Part shown: in pieces, positions 23,410 to 33,800 of the stretch
How the letters are laid out: every line of letters begins with the position of its first letter
Position numbering within the stretch: the first letter of the stretch is position 1
NCBI RefSeq assembly: GCF_014857925.1
Contig: NZ_JACYVZ010000027.1
Span: forward strand, 1-35,800
Direction: 5' to 3'
Origin: Cysteiniphilum marinum
Lineage (GTDB): Bacteria; Pseudomonadota; Gammaproteobacteria; Francisellales; Francisellaceae
DNA length: 35,800 bases
Notes under the pieces: model-generated
The model's database searches: none
Told to the model about the DNA's origin: nothing
What the model saw: only the letters and a program-made list of their open reading frames with translations
Made by a program: the position numbers and the translations under genes

Positions 23410-24594
23410 ATGAACAATGTGGTGGATAATGAGTTAACAAATAGAGTTCGTCAATTGGAAAAAGATAATGCTGATTTGATAGAAAAAAACCTGACGTTAA
23501 CACAGATTATAGATGCCGTGGATGCACATGTTTATTGGAAAGACTTGGCAGGAAAGATTGTTGGAATCAACAAGGCGAATATTAAAGCACTCGGTTTTAA
23601 AGATAAGGCAGAAGTGTTGGGAAGATATGACTCTGATCTAATACATATCTCGGGATCGGCTGCTCAAATGATATCTGACAATGATCAGAATGTTATGGCA
23701 AAAGGAGAGTCTATGGTTTTTGAGGAAAATTCAGTAGACTCAACGTATCTAGCACAGAAAAATTGTCTAAAGGATGCTGAGGGTAAGGTAATTGGAATAG
23801 TTGGTGTATCAATTGACATCACCGATCGCAAACAAAAAGAAAAAGCTTTAGCAACCAAAACAGCTGAGTTAAAAGCTGAAAAACTAAGGATTCAAGAGTT
23901 TATACATAACTTTCATCATGATTTAAGAACCCCAATCACCGGTGTATTATCAAACTTGACACTTTTGAAAACTCAAGCTACTAAGATCAAAGATGATCGA
24001 TTTCATCGGAGTTTAACGCTTGTGTCAGAAGGGATGTATGCTATTTCTGAGATGACAGAACAACTTTATCTTTATACCAAAGAGTCCGAAGAATCCAAAG
24101 AGCGGATGCGAAGCTGTATTGGGATTGATATTAGTAAGTTAGTGATGCAAGAATTAAATATTGCAATGATTTCAATTGGTGAGCGCAATATTATACTTGA
24201 GCATTATTTTATGCCAAAGCACATTCCTAGGTTTTATGGTGATTATGTTAAGATCATGCAGATATTGCGTAATCTGTTATCTAATGCCGTCAAATATACG
24301 CATGAAGGTAAAATTGAGGTGATTGTGCAAATAATGGAACACCACAAAGAGAGTATCGTATTGAGAATCAAGGTCGCCGATACGGGTGCTGGTATTGCCA
24401 ACGAAGACAAGGAACGTATTTTTGAGTCAGGCTTTCGTGCTGAGAAGCATCGCAAAAGTGATGTGCATGGTACAGGATTTGGTTTAGCAATAGTCAAGCA
24501 AAACCTTGATGCCTTAAATGGCAAGTTTGGTATCACGAGTATATTGGGTCAAGGTACAGAAATATGGGTGGATATTCCCTTTAAACTTGCGTGA
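23410..24594 (+). CDS. Soluble PAS sensor histidine kinase
   Basis: 394 aa from the ATG at 23410 (GGGGTG just upstream; an in-frame TTG at 23380 is less likely). A short coiled coil (10-35) leads into a PAS domain (about 35-145, DAHVYWKDLAGKIVGINKAN ... VSIDITDR). The dimerisation domain has HHDLRTPITG with phosphoacceptor His170, and the ATPase domain has NLLSNAVKYTHEG, DTGAGI and GTGFGLAIVK. There are no membrane helices, so it senses a cytosolic cue. It follows the NRPS by 53 bases on the same strand and is probably in the same operon. There is no receiver domain; the PAS/receiver protein at 15265 is the closest possible partner. Confidence 0.92.
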   Translation: MNNVVDNELTNRVRQLEKDNADLIEKNLTLTQIIDAVDAHVYWKDLAGKIVGINKANIKALGFKDKAEVLGRYDSDLIHISGSAAQMISDNDQNVMAKGESMVFEENSVDSTYLAQKNCLKDAEGKVIGIVGVSIDITDRKQKEKALATKTAELKAEKLRIQEFIHNFHHDLRTPITGVLSNLTLLKTQATKIKDDRFHRSLTLVSEGMYAISEMTEQLYLYTKESEESKERMRSCIGIDISKLVMQELNIAMISIGERNIILEHYFMPKHIPRFYGDYVKIMQILRNLLSNAVKYTHEGKIEVIVQIMEHHKESIVLRIKVADTGAGIANEDKERIFESGFRAEKHRKSDVHGTGFGLAIVKQNLDALNGKFGITSILGQGTEIWVDIPFKLA

Positions 24595-24640
24595 TCAAGT
24601 AAATACAAAGTGACGGAGCTAGGGCTAATTTTTGTTTTTC

Positions 24641-24706
24641 CCCATCACCGGATTTATAAACGTTGGCTGAGCGTTAGTCGAAGCCATATAAAGTTGGATG
24701 TAACAT
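24641..24706. repeat. TCGAC-type palindromic repeat, short form (no 80-bp unit)
   Basis: It consists of the head CACCGGATTTATAAACG, the core GTTGGCTGAGCG...GTCGAAGCC and the tail CATATAAAGTTGGATGTAAC. The same head and tail enclose two extra 80-bp units at 27134-27359, so this is the n=0 form of the element. It lies between the PAS kinase and the first lipoprotein gene. Confidence 0.75.
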
Positions 24707-24841
24707 CTGTGCTTTGACATCAGTTATAGCTAATCGAGTAATGATGTATTTGACACACCCTTATACATAGTGACTATATTTTTTAAGCGCCAAATTGATT
24801 AGTTTCTAGGATATTCAAAATAATATCAAGGTGTGGTTATA

Positions 24842-27043
24842 ATGCCTACCATAAGCCAATTTCTATACAATAATACCATTATTTTCAAGCTATTTGTGTT
24901 AATGATACTAGCACCATTGCTATTAGGTTGTAAGTCTACTGGTGGTGGTATTGATTTTACTCCCGACGCTCATGGCAGTAATAACTCGTCATTGACAAAA
25001 AAAGAACGTGAACTTCAGCATGTTGAGCATAAAATTGCAGCAGCTTATGCCAGATTCAGTGAGATTGACGAGCAACTTCATCATAAGCAATCACAATTAG
25101 CAATACTTGACCAGTTGACTCAACAACAGAATGTTCGCTTAAATCAACAAAAAAGTTCATTAGCTCTTTTAAATATCGACTTACAGCAAAAAGAAGAGTC
25201 GTTATTGGCGTGCAGCGAGCAACTTGAGGACAAAGCCAATCAGCTCAATACACAACAAACCAATGTACGTGTGCAACAGCAAAATTTGGATGACAATGCT
25301 GCGCAAATAGAGCAAAATCAGCAGATATTACAAGCAATAATCGATCAAATTAATTCAAAACAAGTGCAGCTTGAAAATAAAGTTAATCAGCTAAACCAAT
25401 ATGAAGTAAATCTTGAGACCGTCATGGTTGAAGTTGATAGAAAGCGACAAAGTTTGCAAACAATAATAGATCAGATTAGTCTGAAACAGCAGGAGCTTGA
25501 GCAAAAAAATAATCAATCAATTCAAAGTGAAGCAAGTCTAGCTAATATAACCAGAGAGATTCATACAAATCAATTGCGATTGAGCAATATAAACGATGAC
25601 ATCAGGTTGAAACAGCAGGAACTTGGGCAAAAAAGTAATCAGTTAAATCAATATGAAATTAGTCTAGTTGAACTAGCCAGAGAGATTGATACAAAACAAC
25701 AGTCATTACGCCGCTTAAATGAGGAACTCGACTCAAAACAACGTGAGCTGTCAAACATAAACGATGATATTATTTCAAATCGTCAGTTATTAGCTCGAAG
25801 AAGCACCTTGCTTTCGGAGTATGATGACAGCATAGCGCTTAAAAATAATAGACTCTATGAACTTGATACTCAAACGATAGTTAAAAGTGATGAGTTACTG
25901 CAAATGGATCGTCAGTTACAACGAAAGCAGGATCAGCTTTTGCAACAATCGCAGTCGCTATTTGCATTTAATGCTCAGACGCTAGATCGGGTAATGATCG
26001 AAAATATCAACATTAAAGAGCTTGCGGATAATATACTAAAAATGATTGAGTTATATTTTCGATTAAGCGGGGTAGATAACAGGCAATCTCAAGAACGATC
26101 ACCAGCAAATTTAGCAGGGCCTGTTGTGATGGAAGCGTCATCACAGTTAAATGACTTACGTACAAAGATAGTTGATGAGCTTAAAGTGTTTTATCAATTT
26201 ATTCAGCAAAATTATAATTCAGCAAACGATCCTATTGAGTATGTTGATAACTTTTCATCGCACAATAGTAGCTTTGCAAATGACATAAATACTCAAGCGT
26301 CTTATTGCGATGAGGATGAAGAGCTTCAAGAGCAAGTTCAGGTTGAAATGGCAGATGTTCAAGTACAGACAACGGATGAGTATATTGTTGAGTTAAACAA
26401 TAAGCTAGGCATGTTGTCATATGAAAAATTTATGTACACGCGACAGCAACAAGAAATGAGCGATGAAAATAGGAAACTAAAAGATGAAAATAGCGATTAT
26501 AGGCGGCTTAATGATGAGCTAATGACCCATGTGAATAATTTATCAATAAACTTAAGTAACAATGAGCATGCATTCGAAAGAAGTCATAATGAGCTAGAAA
26601 ATCTTAGGTTAGAAAATGCCGAGATGCAACGAAATAATGCTGCTATGACAGAGGTTAATCGAATTATTCAGCAAAGTCTTAACAATGCGTTAGATAAAAA
26701 TCGTCAACTTGAAAGTGATATTTCTGTATTAAAAAATGAACTTAGTATGACAAAACAAATTTATCAAGACGAGCTACAAGCATTTGTTTATAAGGAAGCC
26801 GAATATAAAGAAAAAATTGAAGAACTAATACAGCAGTCACCTCAGCAAATAATGCTGAGTAATAATAACAGATATCAAGATAGTATTTTTAACTCTTGCT
26901 ATCGCAAAAGAGAAAGCATCAGCAGACGTAAGGTTAGTATTTATGATTCCTTATTTAAATCATACGGTTGCTCCAACAGCTTTATGGTAAATAATCGCAG
27001 TAGTGATGCATCGAGTATTAGGAAGCAATTACGTTATGAATAA
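24842..27043 (+). CDS. Large coiled-coil lipoprotein
   Basis: 733 aa from the ATG at 24842 (AAGGTG eight bases upstream; a GTG three codons earlier is possible). The signal peptide ends in the lipobox LLLGC, so the product should be lipidated and face the periplasm or surface. Most of the rest (about 50-380 and 500-680) is predicted coiled coil with many Gln, Asn, Leu and Glu residues. The first part contains about four copies of a 42-residue repeat (six heptads each). The tail is basic and Ser/Arg-rich (RRKVSIYDSLFKSYG). I recognise no family. It is likely structural: a filamentous surface or envelope-spacing protein. It is the first of four unusual lipoproteins. Confidence 0.77.
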   Translation: MPTISQFLYNNTIIFKLFVLMILAPLLLGCKSTGGGIDFTPDAHGSNNSSLTKKERELQHVEHKIAAAYARFSEIDEQLHHKQSQLAILDQLTQQQNVRLNQQKSSLALLNIDLQQKEESLLACSEQLEDKANQLNTQQTNVRVQQQNLDDNAAQIEQNQQILQAIIDQINSKQVQLENKVNQLNQYEVNLETVMVEVDRKRQSLQTIIDQISLKQQELEQKNNQSIQSEASLANITREIHTNQLRLSNINDDIRLKQQELGQKSNQLNQYEISLVELAREIDTKQQSLRRLNEELDSKQRELSNINDDIISNRQLLARRSTLLSEYDDSIALKNNRLYELDTQTIVKSDELLQMDRQLQRKQDQLLQQSQSLFAFNAQTLDRVMIENINIKELADNILKMIELYFRLSGVDNRQSQERSPANLAGPVVMEASSQLNDLRTKIVDELKVFYQFIQQNYNSANDPIEYVDNFSSHNSSFANDINTQASYCDEDEELQEQVQVEMADVQVQTTDEYIVELNNKLGMLSYEKFMYTRQQQEMSDENRKLKDENSDYRRLNDELMTHVNNLSINLSNNEHAFERSHNELENLRLENAEMQRNNAAMTEVNRIIQQSLNNALDKNRQLESDISVLKNELSMTKQIYQDELQAFVYKEAEYKEKIEELIQQSPQQIMLSNNNRYQDSIFNSCYRKRESISRRKVSIYDSLFKSYGCSNSFMVNNRSSDASSIRKQLRYE
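25355..25780 (+). repeat. 126-bp (42-aa) coding repeat in the coiled-coil lipoprotein
   Basis: The phrase KQ-x-(Q/E)-L at the start of each unit recurs at 25355, 25481, 25607 and 25733, exactly 126 bases apart. The second and third units are the most alike at DNA level. Forty-two residues equal six heptads, consistent with growth of the coiled coil by unequal exchange. Confidence 0.7.
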
Positions 27044-27133
27044 TGCTTATTGTCACTTAGCACCACAATCATATCCTTCTAAAAATATTAGTGGATTGAT
27101 AACTTTATCATATTAGGTGATAATTAACCTTTT

Positions 27134-27359
27134 CCCCCGTCACCGGATTTATGAACGTTGGTTGAGCGTCAGTCGAAGCCATCCATATATTATCGCTACA
27201 CTTCCCTTCGACTTGGCTCAGGGAACGACTGAGGCTGTTGGCTGAGCGTCAGTCGAAGCAATCCATATATTATCGCTATATTTCCCTTCGACTAGGCTCA
27301 AGGAACGACTGAGGCTGTTGGCTGAGCATCAGTCAAGCCATATAAAGTTGGATGTAACA
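27134..27359. repeat. TCGAC-type palindromic repeat array, two 80-bp units
   Basis: The gap 27044-27367 holds no gene. GTTGGYTGAGC recurs at 27157, 27237 and 27317 (period exactly 80). Each unit is an imperfect palindrome: CTTCGACT and GCTCAG on the left pair with CTGAGC and AGTCGAAG on the right. Head and tail are those of the short form at 24641-24706. Confidence 0.8.
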
Positions 27360-27367
27360 ACAGTTAT

Positions 27368-30220
27368 CTAAAAATTTAGTTGCTTCTTAATATCGTCGAG
27401 AGATGTCATGGTAATCTGACCTTTTTTGATACGATCAGCTGTAACCGTTCGCTTTTCATCAGTGTAGTCTTGTATGACATTATTTGCTAAGTCATGAAAT
27501 GGGCTTTGCTTATCAAGCTTTTGGATAAGTTCACTGAATTTTAATGCTTGAATTTTTTGATCCATTGTCTCTTTAATAAAATCAAAGATATTCGCGTTGT
27601 TTTCTTGACCTTGTTTTAGGTTTCGATCAATTAAAATCAATAAATTTTGGCGTTTACTTGCATCATTACTCTGCTTATCAATTGCGTCAAAGAGTTGATT
27701 TTGCCAATTTGTCATTAAAGCAGTATCTTTAATATATTCAAGAAGATTACGCTGTAAATAATTTTTCAGAATGTTTGCATTACGCTCGATATCTTTGACA
27801 ATTTCACGTTCTTGGTCTATTTGACTTGATTGATTTACTTCTGCTTTTATTTTTAACGAGTTGAGATAGTTTTCGTCATTTGAGGCAATGATGAATTTAG
27901 CAAGTTCTATATCAAATAAACGATCATTTTGGTTATCCTTGGAGGTGTCCAATTTAATACCCATCGTTGACAAGCTAGCGGTTGGTAATTTATTGATCAT
28001 TTGCAGCAAAACATAGCGTTTATACTCTGCAAGCTTTGACTCATCATAAAATTTCAGACGATTAATGCCACCTAAATCGGTAATTGTGTTATTAACAGTA
28101 ATTCTAAAGTTGTTATATATGCTAAGAACCATATTAGCAACACCGTAATAGCTTGATAAGTTAGTGGCGTCATTAGTGCCGACTTCTGACATGCGTGGTA
28201 GCGTGATCGAGCTATCTTTATATAAAACCATATAAGCACCCACTAATTTATCGAATACTCGTGTATTATCAAAGCTATTTAGCGAGTCTAAATTAAGGTT
28301 ATCAATCAGCTTATAGTAGACTGACTTTGTAATAGGCAAATCAGTAGTTGATGTTTGATGCAAAGCATCACGCAAACCCTTGAAGAAAGAAGCTTTTAAC
28401 ATTTCCTCGAAATTGATGGTGCGGTTTTCATAAAAACCTTTTGCGTTTTTAATAAAAGCATAGTTGCCACCTTTTGATATGACATCAATAAAAGCCTTAG
28501 AAATGATATTGACAGTTTGATTATTATTGTTCAGATTAGCTTTAGGTTGGTTAATATCTGCATTGTTTTGGTTATTAGATATGTTAGGAATCTTCGGTAT
28601 ATTAGCAGTATTTGAAATATTGGGGATATTAGGAATCTTCGGTATGTTGGTATTAGCTTGTGTACTTGGAATATTAGGAATATTAGGAATATTAGGAATA
28701 CTAGGGATTTTATTAGTTGTGTTAAGCGTTTTAGGGATATCAGGTATATTGGTAGTAGTAGCTTGTGTGTTTGAGGTTGCAGAAATCATAGAATCTAGCT
28801 GATTATTTTGAGGCGTGATATTATTTGATATACTAGTTTCACTAGATCGTGGTGTACGATATTGACTTGTATCGATTTGATTGATATCAGCGTTCTGCAT
28901 ATTGATATTTGAGTTATTAGTTTCACTAGATCGTGGTGTATGATATCGACTTGGATCGATGTGATTGATTTCAGTGTTTTGTATATTGATATCTGAGTTA
29001 TTTGATAGCGCATGGAGTGAGTCAGTGTCAATTTGATTGATATCACTAACATGATTGCTGTCTTCTGATGCTTTTCTATGACCATAATTGACCGTATCAT
29101 AAGAAAGTGCAGTGTGATCATTAGAAGTACTTGGGTTGGGCGTATTAAGGCTTGAGGTAATATAAGAAGCGCCAGCTAAAGATGGGTTATGTGAAGTGGT
29201 GCTATGATCACTGCTGTCTTTATAATGCTCAATCACGTCTTCTAACACCATATTGTTGCTATCATGTGGTTGGATTAAAAAATATTTAGTTGGATTGCTA
29301 TTATGCTCATATGTGCCGATGATAAAGTCAGGCGATTGATGTGAAATATCCGTTGTGATATTTAGTTGATCACTAAAGTAGATATCACGATGAAAGGTTT
29401 TATCCAATCTAAGTGGGGCATTGGTTGTAAACTTTAATGTCTTATACTTTATATCGTAGTGATTCATAAAAGTATCAAGCTCACTTGAAATATTAGCAAT
29501 GCCAGTCTCATTAGCAAGATATTGAATCAATTGATGTCTTTGCTGTTTACTGGCATTGTCATCAAAGTCAATAAAATGGTTAAAGTGTTGTGATGTGAGG
29601 TAGGCTTCAACAGTATTATTTAGACGACTTTGATTTGCTTGATTACTTTGTTTAAGCGTTGATGCAATGCCTAGATAAAGCGATTTTTCTAATGATTGTT
29701 GTAGATCTGCTTCTAACTGATACAAAGGATCTACAACCAAAAAGTAATTGGTATCTCCACTGCTAGATTTAATCAGATAATCATAAGGTTTATCAGCCAA
29801 AGAGATAAACTTGAAAGAGCTGACTTCCTCGCCAGCAACGGTAATGCCAATACGACATTGCTGGTTAGTTCCGGTTGTATTGGTATTTTTGATGCGTAAT
29901 TTATTGCCATCTTTAGTGATTGAAACAGCTTCAAGATCACCTGTTACACGATACTGCCATGGTGTTGCCAAAGCTGCAACGCCAATACGCTGACTAGACT
30001 CAACCACAACATCAACCTGATCTTCATAGTCAAAAGGAATAATTTTCATGGTGTTTGTTAAGCTTGTAGAAACCATGTTATATGATTTGCGTCCATTTTC
30101 TGAGGCAGGTGTGATTGCATCGCTACCACTGCCGCCACAACCTGACATGCCTAATGTTAATAGTAGTACGCTTTTTAAGGCGTGTTTTCTTGCTTTTTTA
30201 GGGGTGTTTCTTGTTGTCAT
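27368..30220 (-). CDS. Large repeat-containing lipoprotein, unknown family
   Basis: 950 aa from the ATG at 30220, chosen because AAGGAG lies seven bases upstream and a clean lipoprotein signal follows (KHALKSVLLLTLGMSGC then GGSGS). ATGs further upstream would put 41 extra residues before it. Residues about 30-330 may be beta-rich. About 340-570 is low complexity, with two copies of a 28-residue repeat (TPRSSET) and an Ile-Pro-Asn-rich run. About 600-950 is helical. No enzyme motif is seen. It is the only lipoprotein of the island on the minus strand and has 80-bp palindrome arrays on both sides. Surface exposure is a guess from the lipobox and low-complexity stalk. Confidence 0.75.
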   Translation of the reverse strand: MTTRNTPKKARKHALKSVLLLTLGMSGCGGSGSDAITPASENGRKSYNMVSTSLTNTMKIIPFDYEDQVDVVVESSQRIGVAALATPWQYRVTGDLEAVSITKDGNKLRIKNTNTTGTNQQCRIGITVAGEEVSSFKFISLADKPYDYLIKSSSGDTNYFLVVDPLYQLEADLQQSLEKSLYLGIASTLKQSNQANQSRLNNTVEAYLTSQHFNHFIDFDDNASKQQRHQLIQYLANETGIANISSELDTFMNHYDIKYKTLKFTTNAPLRLDKTFHRDIYFSDQLNITTDISHQSPDFIIGTYEHNSNPTKYFLIQPHDSNNMVLEDVIEHYKDSSDHSTTSHNPSLAGASYITSSLNTPNPSTSNDHTALSYDTVNYGHRKASEDSNHVSDINQIDTDSLHALSNNSDINIQNTEINHIDPSRYHTPRSSETNNSNINMQNADINQIDTSQYRTPRSSETSISNNITPQNNQLDSMISATSNTQATTTNIPDIPKTLNTTNKIPSIPNIPNIPNIPSTQANTNIPKIPNIPNISNTANIPKIPNISNNQNNADINQPKANLNNNNQTVNIISKAFIDVISKGGNYAFIKNAKGFYENRTINFEEMLKASFFKGLRDALHQTSTTDLPITKSVYYKLIDNLNLDSLNSFDNTRVFDKLVGAYMVLYKDSSITLPRMSEVGTNDATNLSSYYGVANMVLSIYNNFRITVNNTITDLGGINRLKFYDESKLAEYKRYVLLQMINKLPTASLSTMGIKLDTSKDNQNDRLFDIELAKFIIASNDENYLNSLKIKAEVNQSSQIDQEREIVKDIERNANILKNYLQRNLLEYIKDTALMTNWQNQLFDAIDKQSNDASKRQNLLILIDRNLKQGQENNANIFDFIKETMDQKIQALKFSELIQKLDKQSPFHDLANNVIQDYTDEKRTVTADRIKKGQITMTSLDDIKKQLNF
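28834..29001 (-). repeat. Two 84-bp tandem coding repeats in the lipoprotein
   Basis: TAGTTTCACTAGATCGTGG recurs at 28834 and 28918, 84 bases (28 residues) apart, giving two protein units that end TPRSSET. A partial third unit (DINQIDTDSLH) is on the far side. Just beside it (about 28590-28730) is a run of short Ile-Pro-Asn repeats. Confidence 0.75.
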
Positions 30221-30409
30221 TATTAAGCTCCTTATTGTTACATCTTCGCTTAAGTCTTTAGGATTAAGCTTCTTTGTTATTAGAGCAAAAAAACACAAAA
30301 GAATTGAAAATTGTGACTGCATAATATATGTCATGCAAAGCATTGCTATATCAATAGTTTAAAGGCGCTCAAAGTGATTTTTGATGTGATTTTATCTACA
30401 AAATCACAC

Positions 30410-30633
30410 AATATATTTCCCTTCGACTTGGCTCAGGGAGCGACTGAGGCTGTTGGCTGAGCGTCAGTCGAAGCCATCCATATGTTATTGCTATATTTCC
30501 CTTTGACTTGGCTCAGGGAACGACTGAGGCTGTTGGCTGAGCGTCAGTCGAAGCCATCCATATGTTATTGCTATATTTCCCTTTGACTTGGCTCACGGAG
30601 TGATTGACACCGTTGGCTGAGTGTTTGTCAAAA
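30410..30633. repeat. TCGAC-type palindromic repeat array, about 2.7 units of 80 bp
   Basis: The gene-free stretch 30221-30841 lies between two divergent lipoprotein genes. GTTGGCTGAG recurs at 30452, 30532 and 30612, period 80. The unit and orientation are the same as at 27134-27359, but the head and tail differ and the last unit has decayed (GTGTTTGTCAAAAG). The rest of the gap is AT-rich, must contain promoters for both genes, and shows no further ORF. Confidence 0.8.
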
Positions 30634-30841
30634 GTATATCTATTGAAACCTTATGATACATATTGTTTATTTTACGATTCTTTTTTATTCGTCTGCTGCA
30701 TATAAAACTGCATTCCTTGACCGCTAATATGGTCGCAAGTTTGATTCAAGGGTTAGCCCATACATGAGCAAGCTTTTAACACGGTTAAATAACTAAACAA
30801 TGCAAGAAAAAACGATATATATGACACAGGAGAAAAAACAG

Positions 30842-33800
30842 ATGTTAGTCACTATTGCCAAGAAATATAAAACAATCAGCATCGTTACGATGAGTATGTT
30901 GCTAGGTGCCTGCGGAGGGAGTAGTAGTGGCGGCAATGGCGTGCAGTTACCAGCTCAGAAATCGCCATCGACATCTACATCACAGCCCGGCGCTGGTAGT
31001 GCCTCTGAACAACTTGAAAAAGATCAAAAAGGTCAATCTGAGTTGAAAGATAATAGTGGTATTAAGGCTAATGACGCCAGTAAGCCTAATACCGTTTTAT
31101 TAACTACGGCGATGCCTCGAAGTGGAGAAAAGGAAAGTGTGAAACCAAGGGACGCTGCCATTCGTTTGCCAAGTGTTCAGAACTTTATGACGCATACAGA
31201 TAGTGTAAAAGTACTAACTGACAACTTTGAGAAACAATATGCCGTTGAATTTAATTTAGATAAATCAATTAAAGCAGAAGATTTAGAGTTACTTGTTAAG
31301 ATTGAAGGTGATGATAATGTTTCTGGTGTTGAAGCTTATGGTGATGGGATGGCTAAAGAGGGTGATGGCTTATATCTGCTTAGTGTTAGTGAGCATGATC
31401 AAGCAGGTTATGAAGCAGGCTTTGGATTATATTTGAATCCTGAGCTGATTAAGACGCCAGAATTATTCAAAGTATCGGTATCTGTGAGTGTGCTGTATAA
31501 GGGCGAAGAAATTGAAGTCAAAGACGTTGGTTCATTAAATGTGATTTCACTGAATAAGCAGATTATGCAATTGACAGATATTCGTCAATACAGCAATAGG
31601 CTTGTTTTAAAGAATTTTGACAAGGTGTACAGTAGTAATATCTTTGCACATTCGGTTAATCTTAAGCTACCAATTTCAGAAGAGTTAGTTGCAAATGGTG
31701 TGGATAGTGAAGGGAATCAAAAGTATAAAGCAGAAGAAAGATTAGAATACAAGCCTACTATTCTAGGTGGTCAGATGGATTCTCCGTTTTATGCACCTTT
31801 GTTAATGCCAATTTATAATAATGCTCATGGTGCAAAAAAAAGTAGTATAAAAGGTAATCTAGATCAACCATTGATTTTTAAGCTAAGTGTTGATGAGTAT
31901 GACTACTATCTTGCAGTACAAAAAAAAGTAAATGATGATAATAAATTTAATCTTAAATTTGAATATGCCTTACATTCAATTTTGGAAGATCAAAGTATTG
32001 CAAGTGTTGAGGAGGTCAAATACACTCAAAAATGGCAAGTAAACTTCGATGGTGAAGAAGGCAGTTCAACGGGGCTAATCAGTATAACTAAAGGTCATCA
32101 AGAAGTTAATGAAGTGCAGTTAGATAAAGATAATCTAATTGCTGCTGAGCTTCAAAATATACAAGCTAATGGTCTAGACATGTCTGGTAGAGTATATTTT
32201 ATTGGGATGCTTTTGGAGGATAGCGATTTTAATGACTTACGAGATCATTTGTTGGGTATTCAACGTAGTCATATTGGTAATAATGATGGCGTAAAACTTA
32301 GTGTTATTCTAGAAAGGTTAATGAGCAGTAATATTAAAGACGTCGGTCTAGTAATAAATGGGTTTAAGAAAATGATCGCGCTTGAAGGCGGTGTTGATAC
32401 CTTTAGAAATTATATAAAGGCAGAAAGAGAAGGTGTTAAAAAAATCCAAGAAAAAAAGTCTGAAGCTATTTTAAAATCTTATCAAATGCGGAAGGAAGAA
32501 AATCGTAAATATCAAGACCAAGTCCAAGAACTTAAAGAAAAGCAGGTTGAGAATGTAATTGACGGTATTCTAGATGAGGCTGGAGTTGATAAAGATAATA
32601 TCTATTTCAGAGAATATATTACATCAAAGCTATCATCTAAGCTATCATCTAAGGGTATACCAGAAGATCCAAATAGAGGAAAAACAAGTGGTGAATTATC
32701 TAAAGAGCAATATGATAAAAATACTGATGAAATTAAAAATATATTGATTAAATTTGATTCTGACCAAATTATTAAAGAACTAGGTAAAGATTTTTTCTTC
32801 TTTGATGAAAAATTGAAAGAAAAAAAATCTATCAAACATTTAAAAACGTTATCATTAAAGGGAGTGCGATTGAATTCTGAATTAAAAAGCGATCAAGATG
32901 CTTTGGAAGAATACAAAAAATACAAAAAAGATGATGAACAGTATAAGTCGCTAATGGATTCAATTGTCAAGAAGAAGAGTTTGATTCGAAGAAATCAGTT
33001 TCTTATTGACAAGGAGACCAATGATGTTACTCATTTGCAAAATGAGTATTCAAATACAAAGCAAAACATTATAACTCAATTGGCTCAACGAGGTTATAAA
33101 GAAGAAGCTTTGACCATTGATAACCTTTTCAAAAAAAGAAATGTGCTAGTCGATGCACTTGCAAATGAAAGTAAGCCAAACAGTGGGTTAGAAACTTTAC
33201 ACCAAGAAAATATTAATAGAATTAATCACATCTTGGATCGTAAGGAGCGTAATGTTCAAGAATTATCTCAGATCGATAATGATTTAAAGCGATTACACAA
33301 GCCTCATTTTACAGCTGAGATTAATGGTCAAAATTCAGAAGAAAAAGCAGAAACTAGATTAAAGTTATCGCAAGCATATATCGAAAAACGATCTGATTTA
33401 TTAAAGGAAAAAGAAGCTATCAGGAATGCCAACAAAAACGGATCGATTGATGACTATATTGCTGTCAAGAAAAATTTGACTAAAGACAAAGAAAAGAGTT
33501 TAGATAAATCAGAAAGTCGATCTGAATTATTTAATAACAGCATTGAAAGTGATTACTATAATAGAGGGGTGATCATAGCTCAAGAGATAAGGCCTAATTA
33601 TACGAATAAAAACCCTAATTATATTGATAGGGATTTGATTAAAAAAGAACGAATGAATCACAAAGATCAAAATGTAAGTAATGAAATTCATTTTCGTAAA
33701 CAAAACATAAACGATAGTAAACAGTTATTTGAATCTATCGGAGATAAAGTTACTGTACTTGTAAAAGATGAGATTAATCAGAAAATCACTTCTCTGAAGT

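Noticed and set aside
24842-27043. The coiled-coil protein as a Dot/Icm effector
   Set aside because: It has a clear Sec signal and lipobox, which fits envelope localisation rather than direct translocation from the cytosol.
28527-28802. A plus-strand ORF of very hydrophobic Ile/Leu/Gly repeats, looking like a membrane protein
   Set aside because: It is the antisense reading of the Ile-Pro-Asn repeats in the minus-strand lipoprotein and has no ribosome binding site.
30048-30362. A 104-codon plus-strand ORF upstream of the third lipoprotein
   Set aside because: It is antisense to the signal peptide and start of the minus-strand lipoprotein and lacks a ribosome binding site.
30410-30633. Regular 80-bp repeats suggesting a CRISPR array
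   Set aside because: The whole unit is repeated with no variable spacers, and each unit is palindromic; no cas genes are seen.
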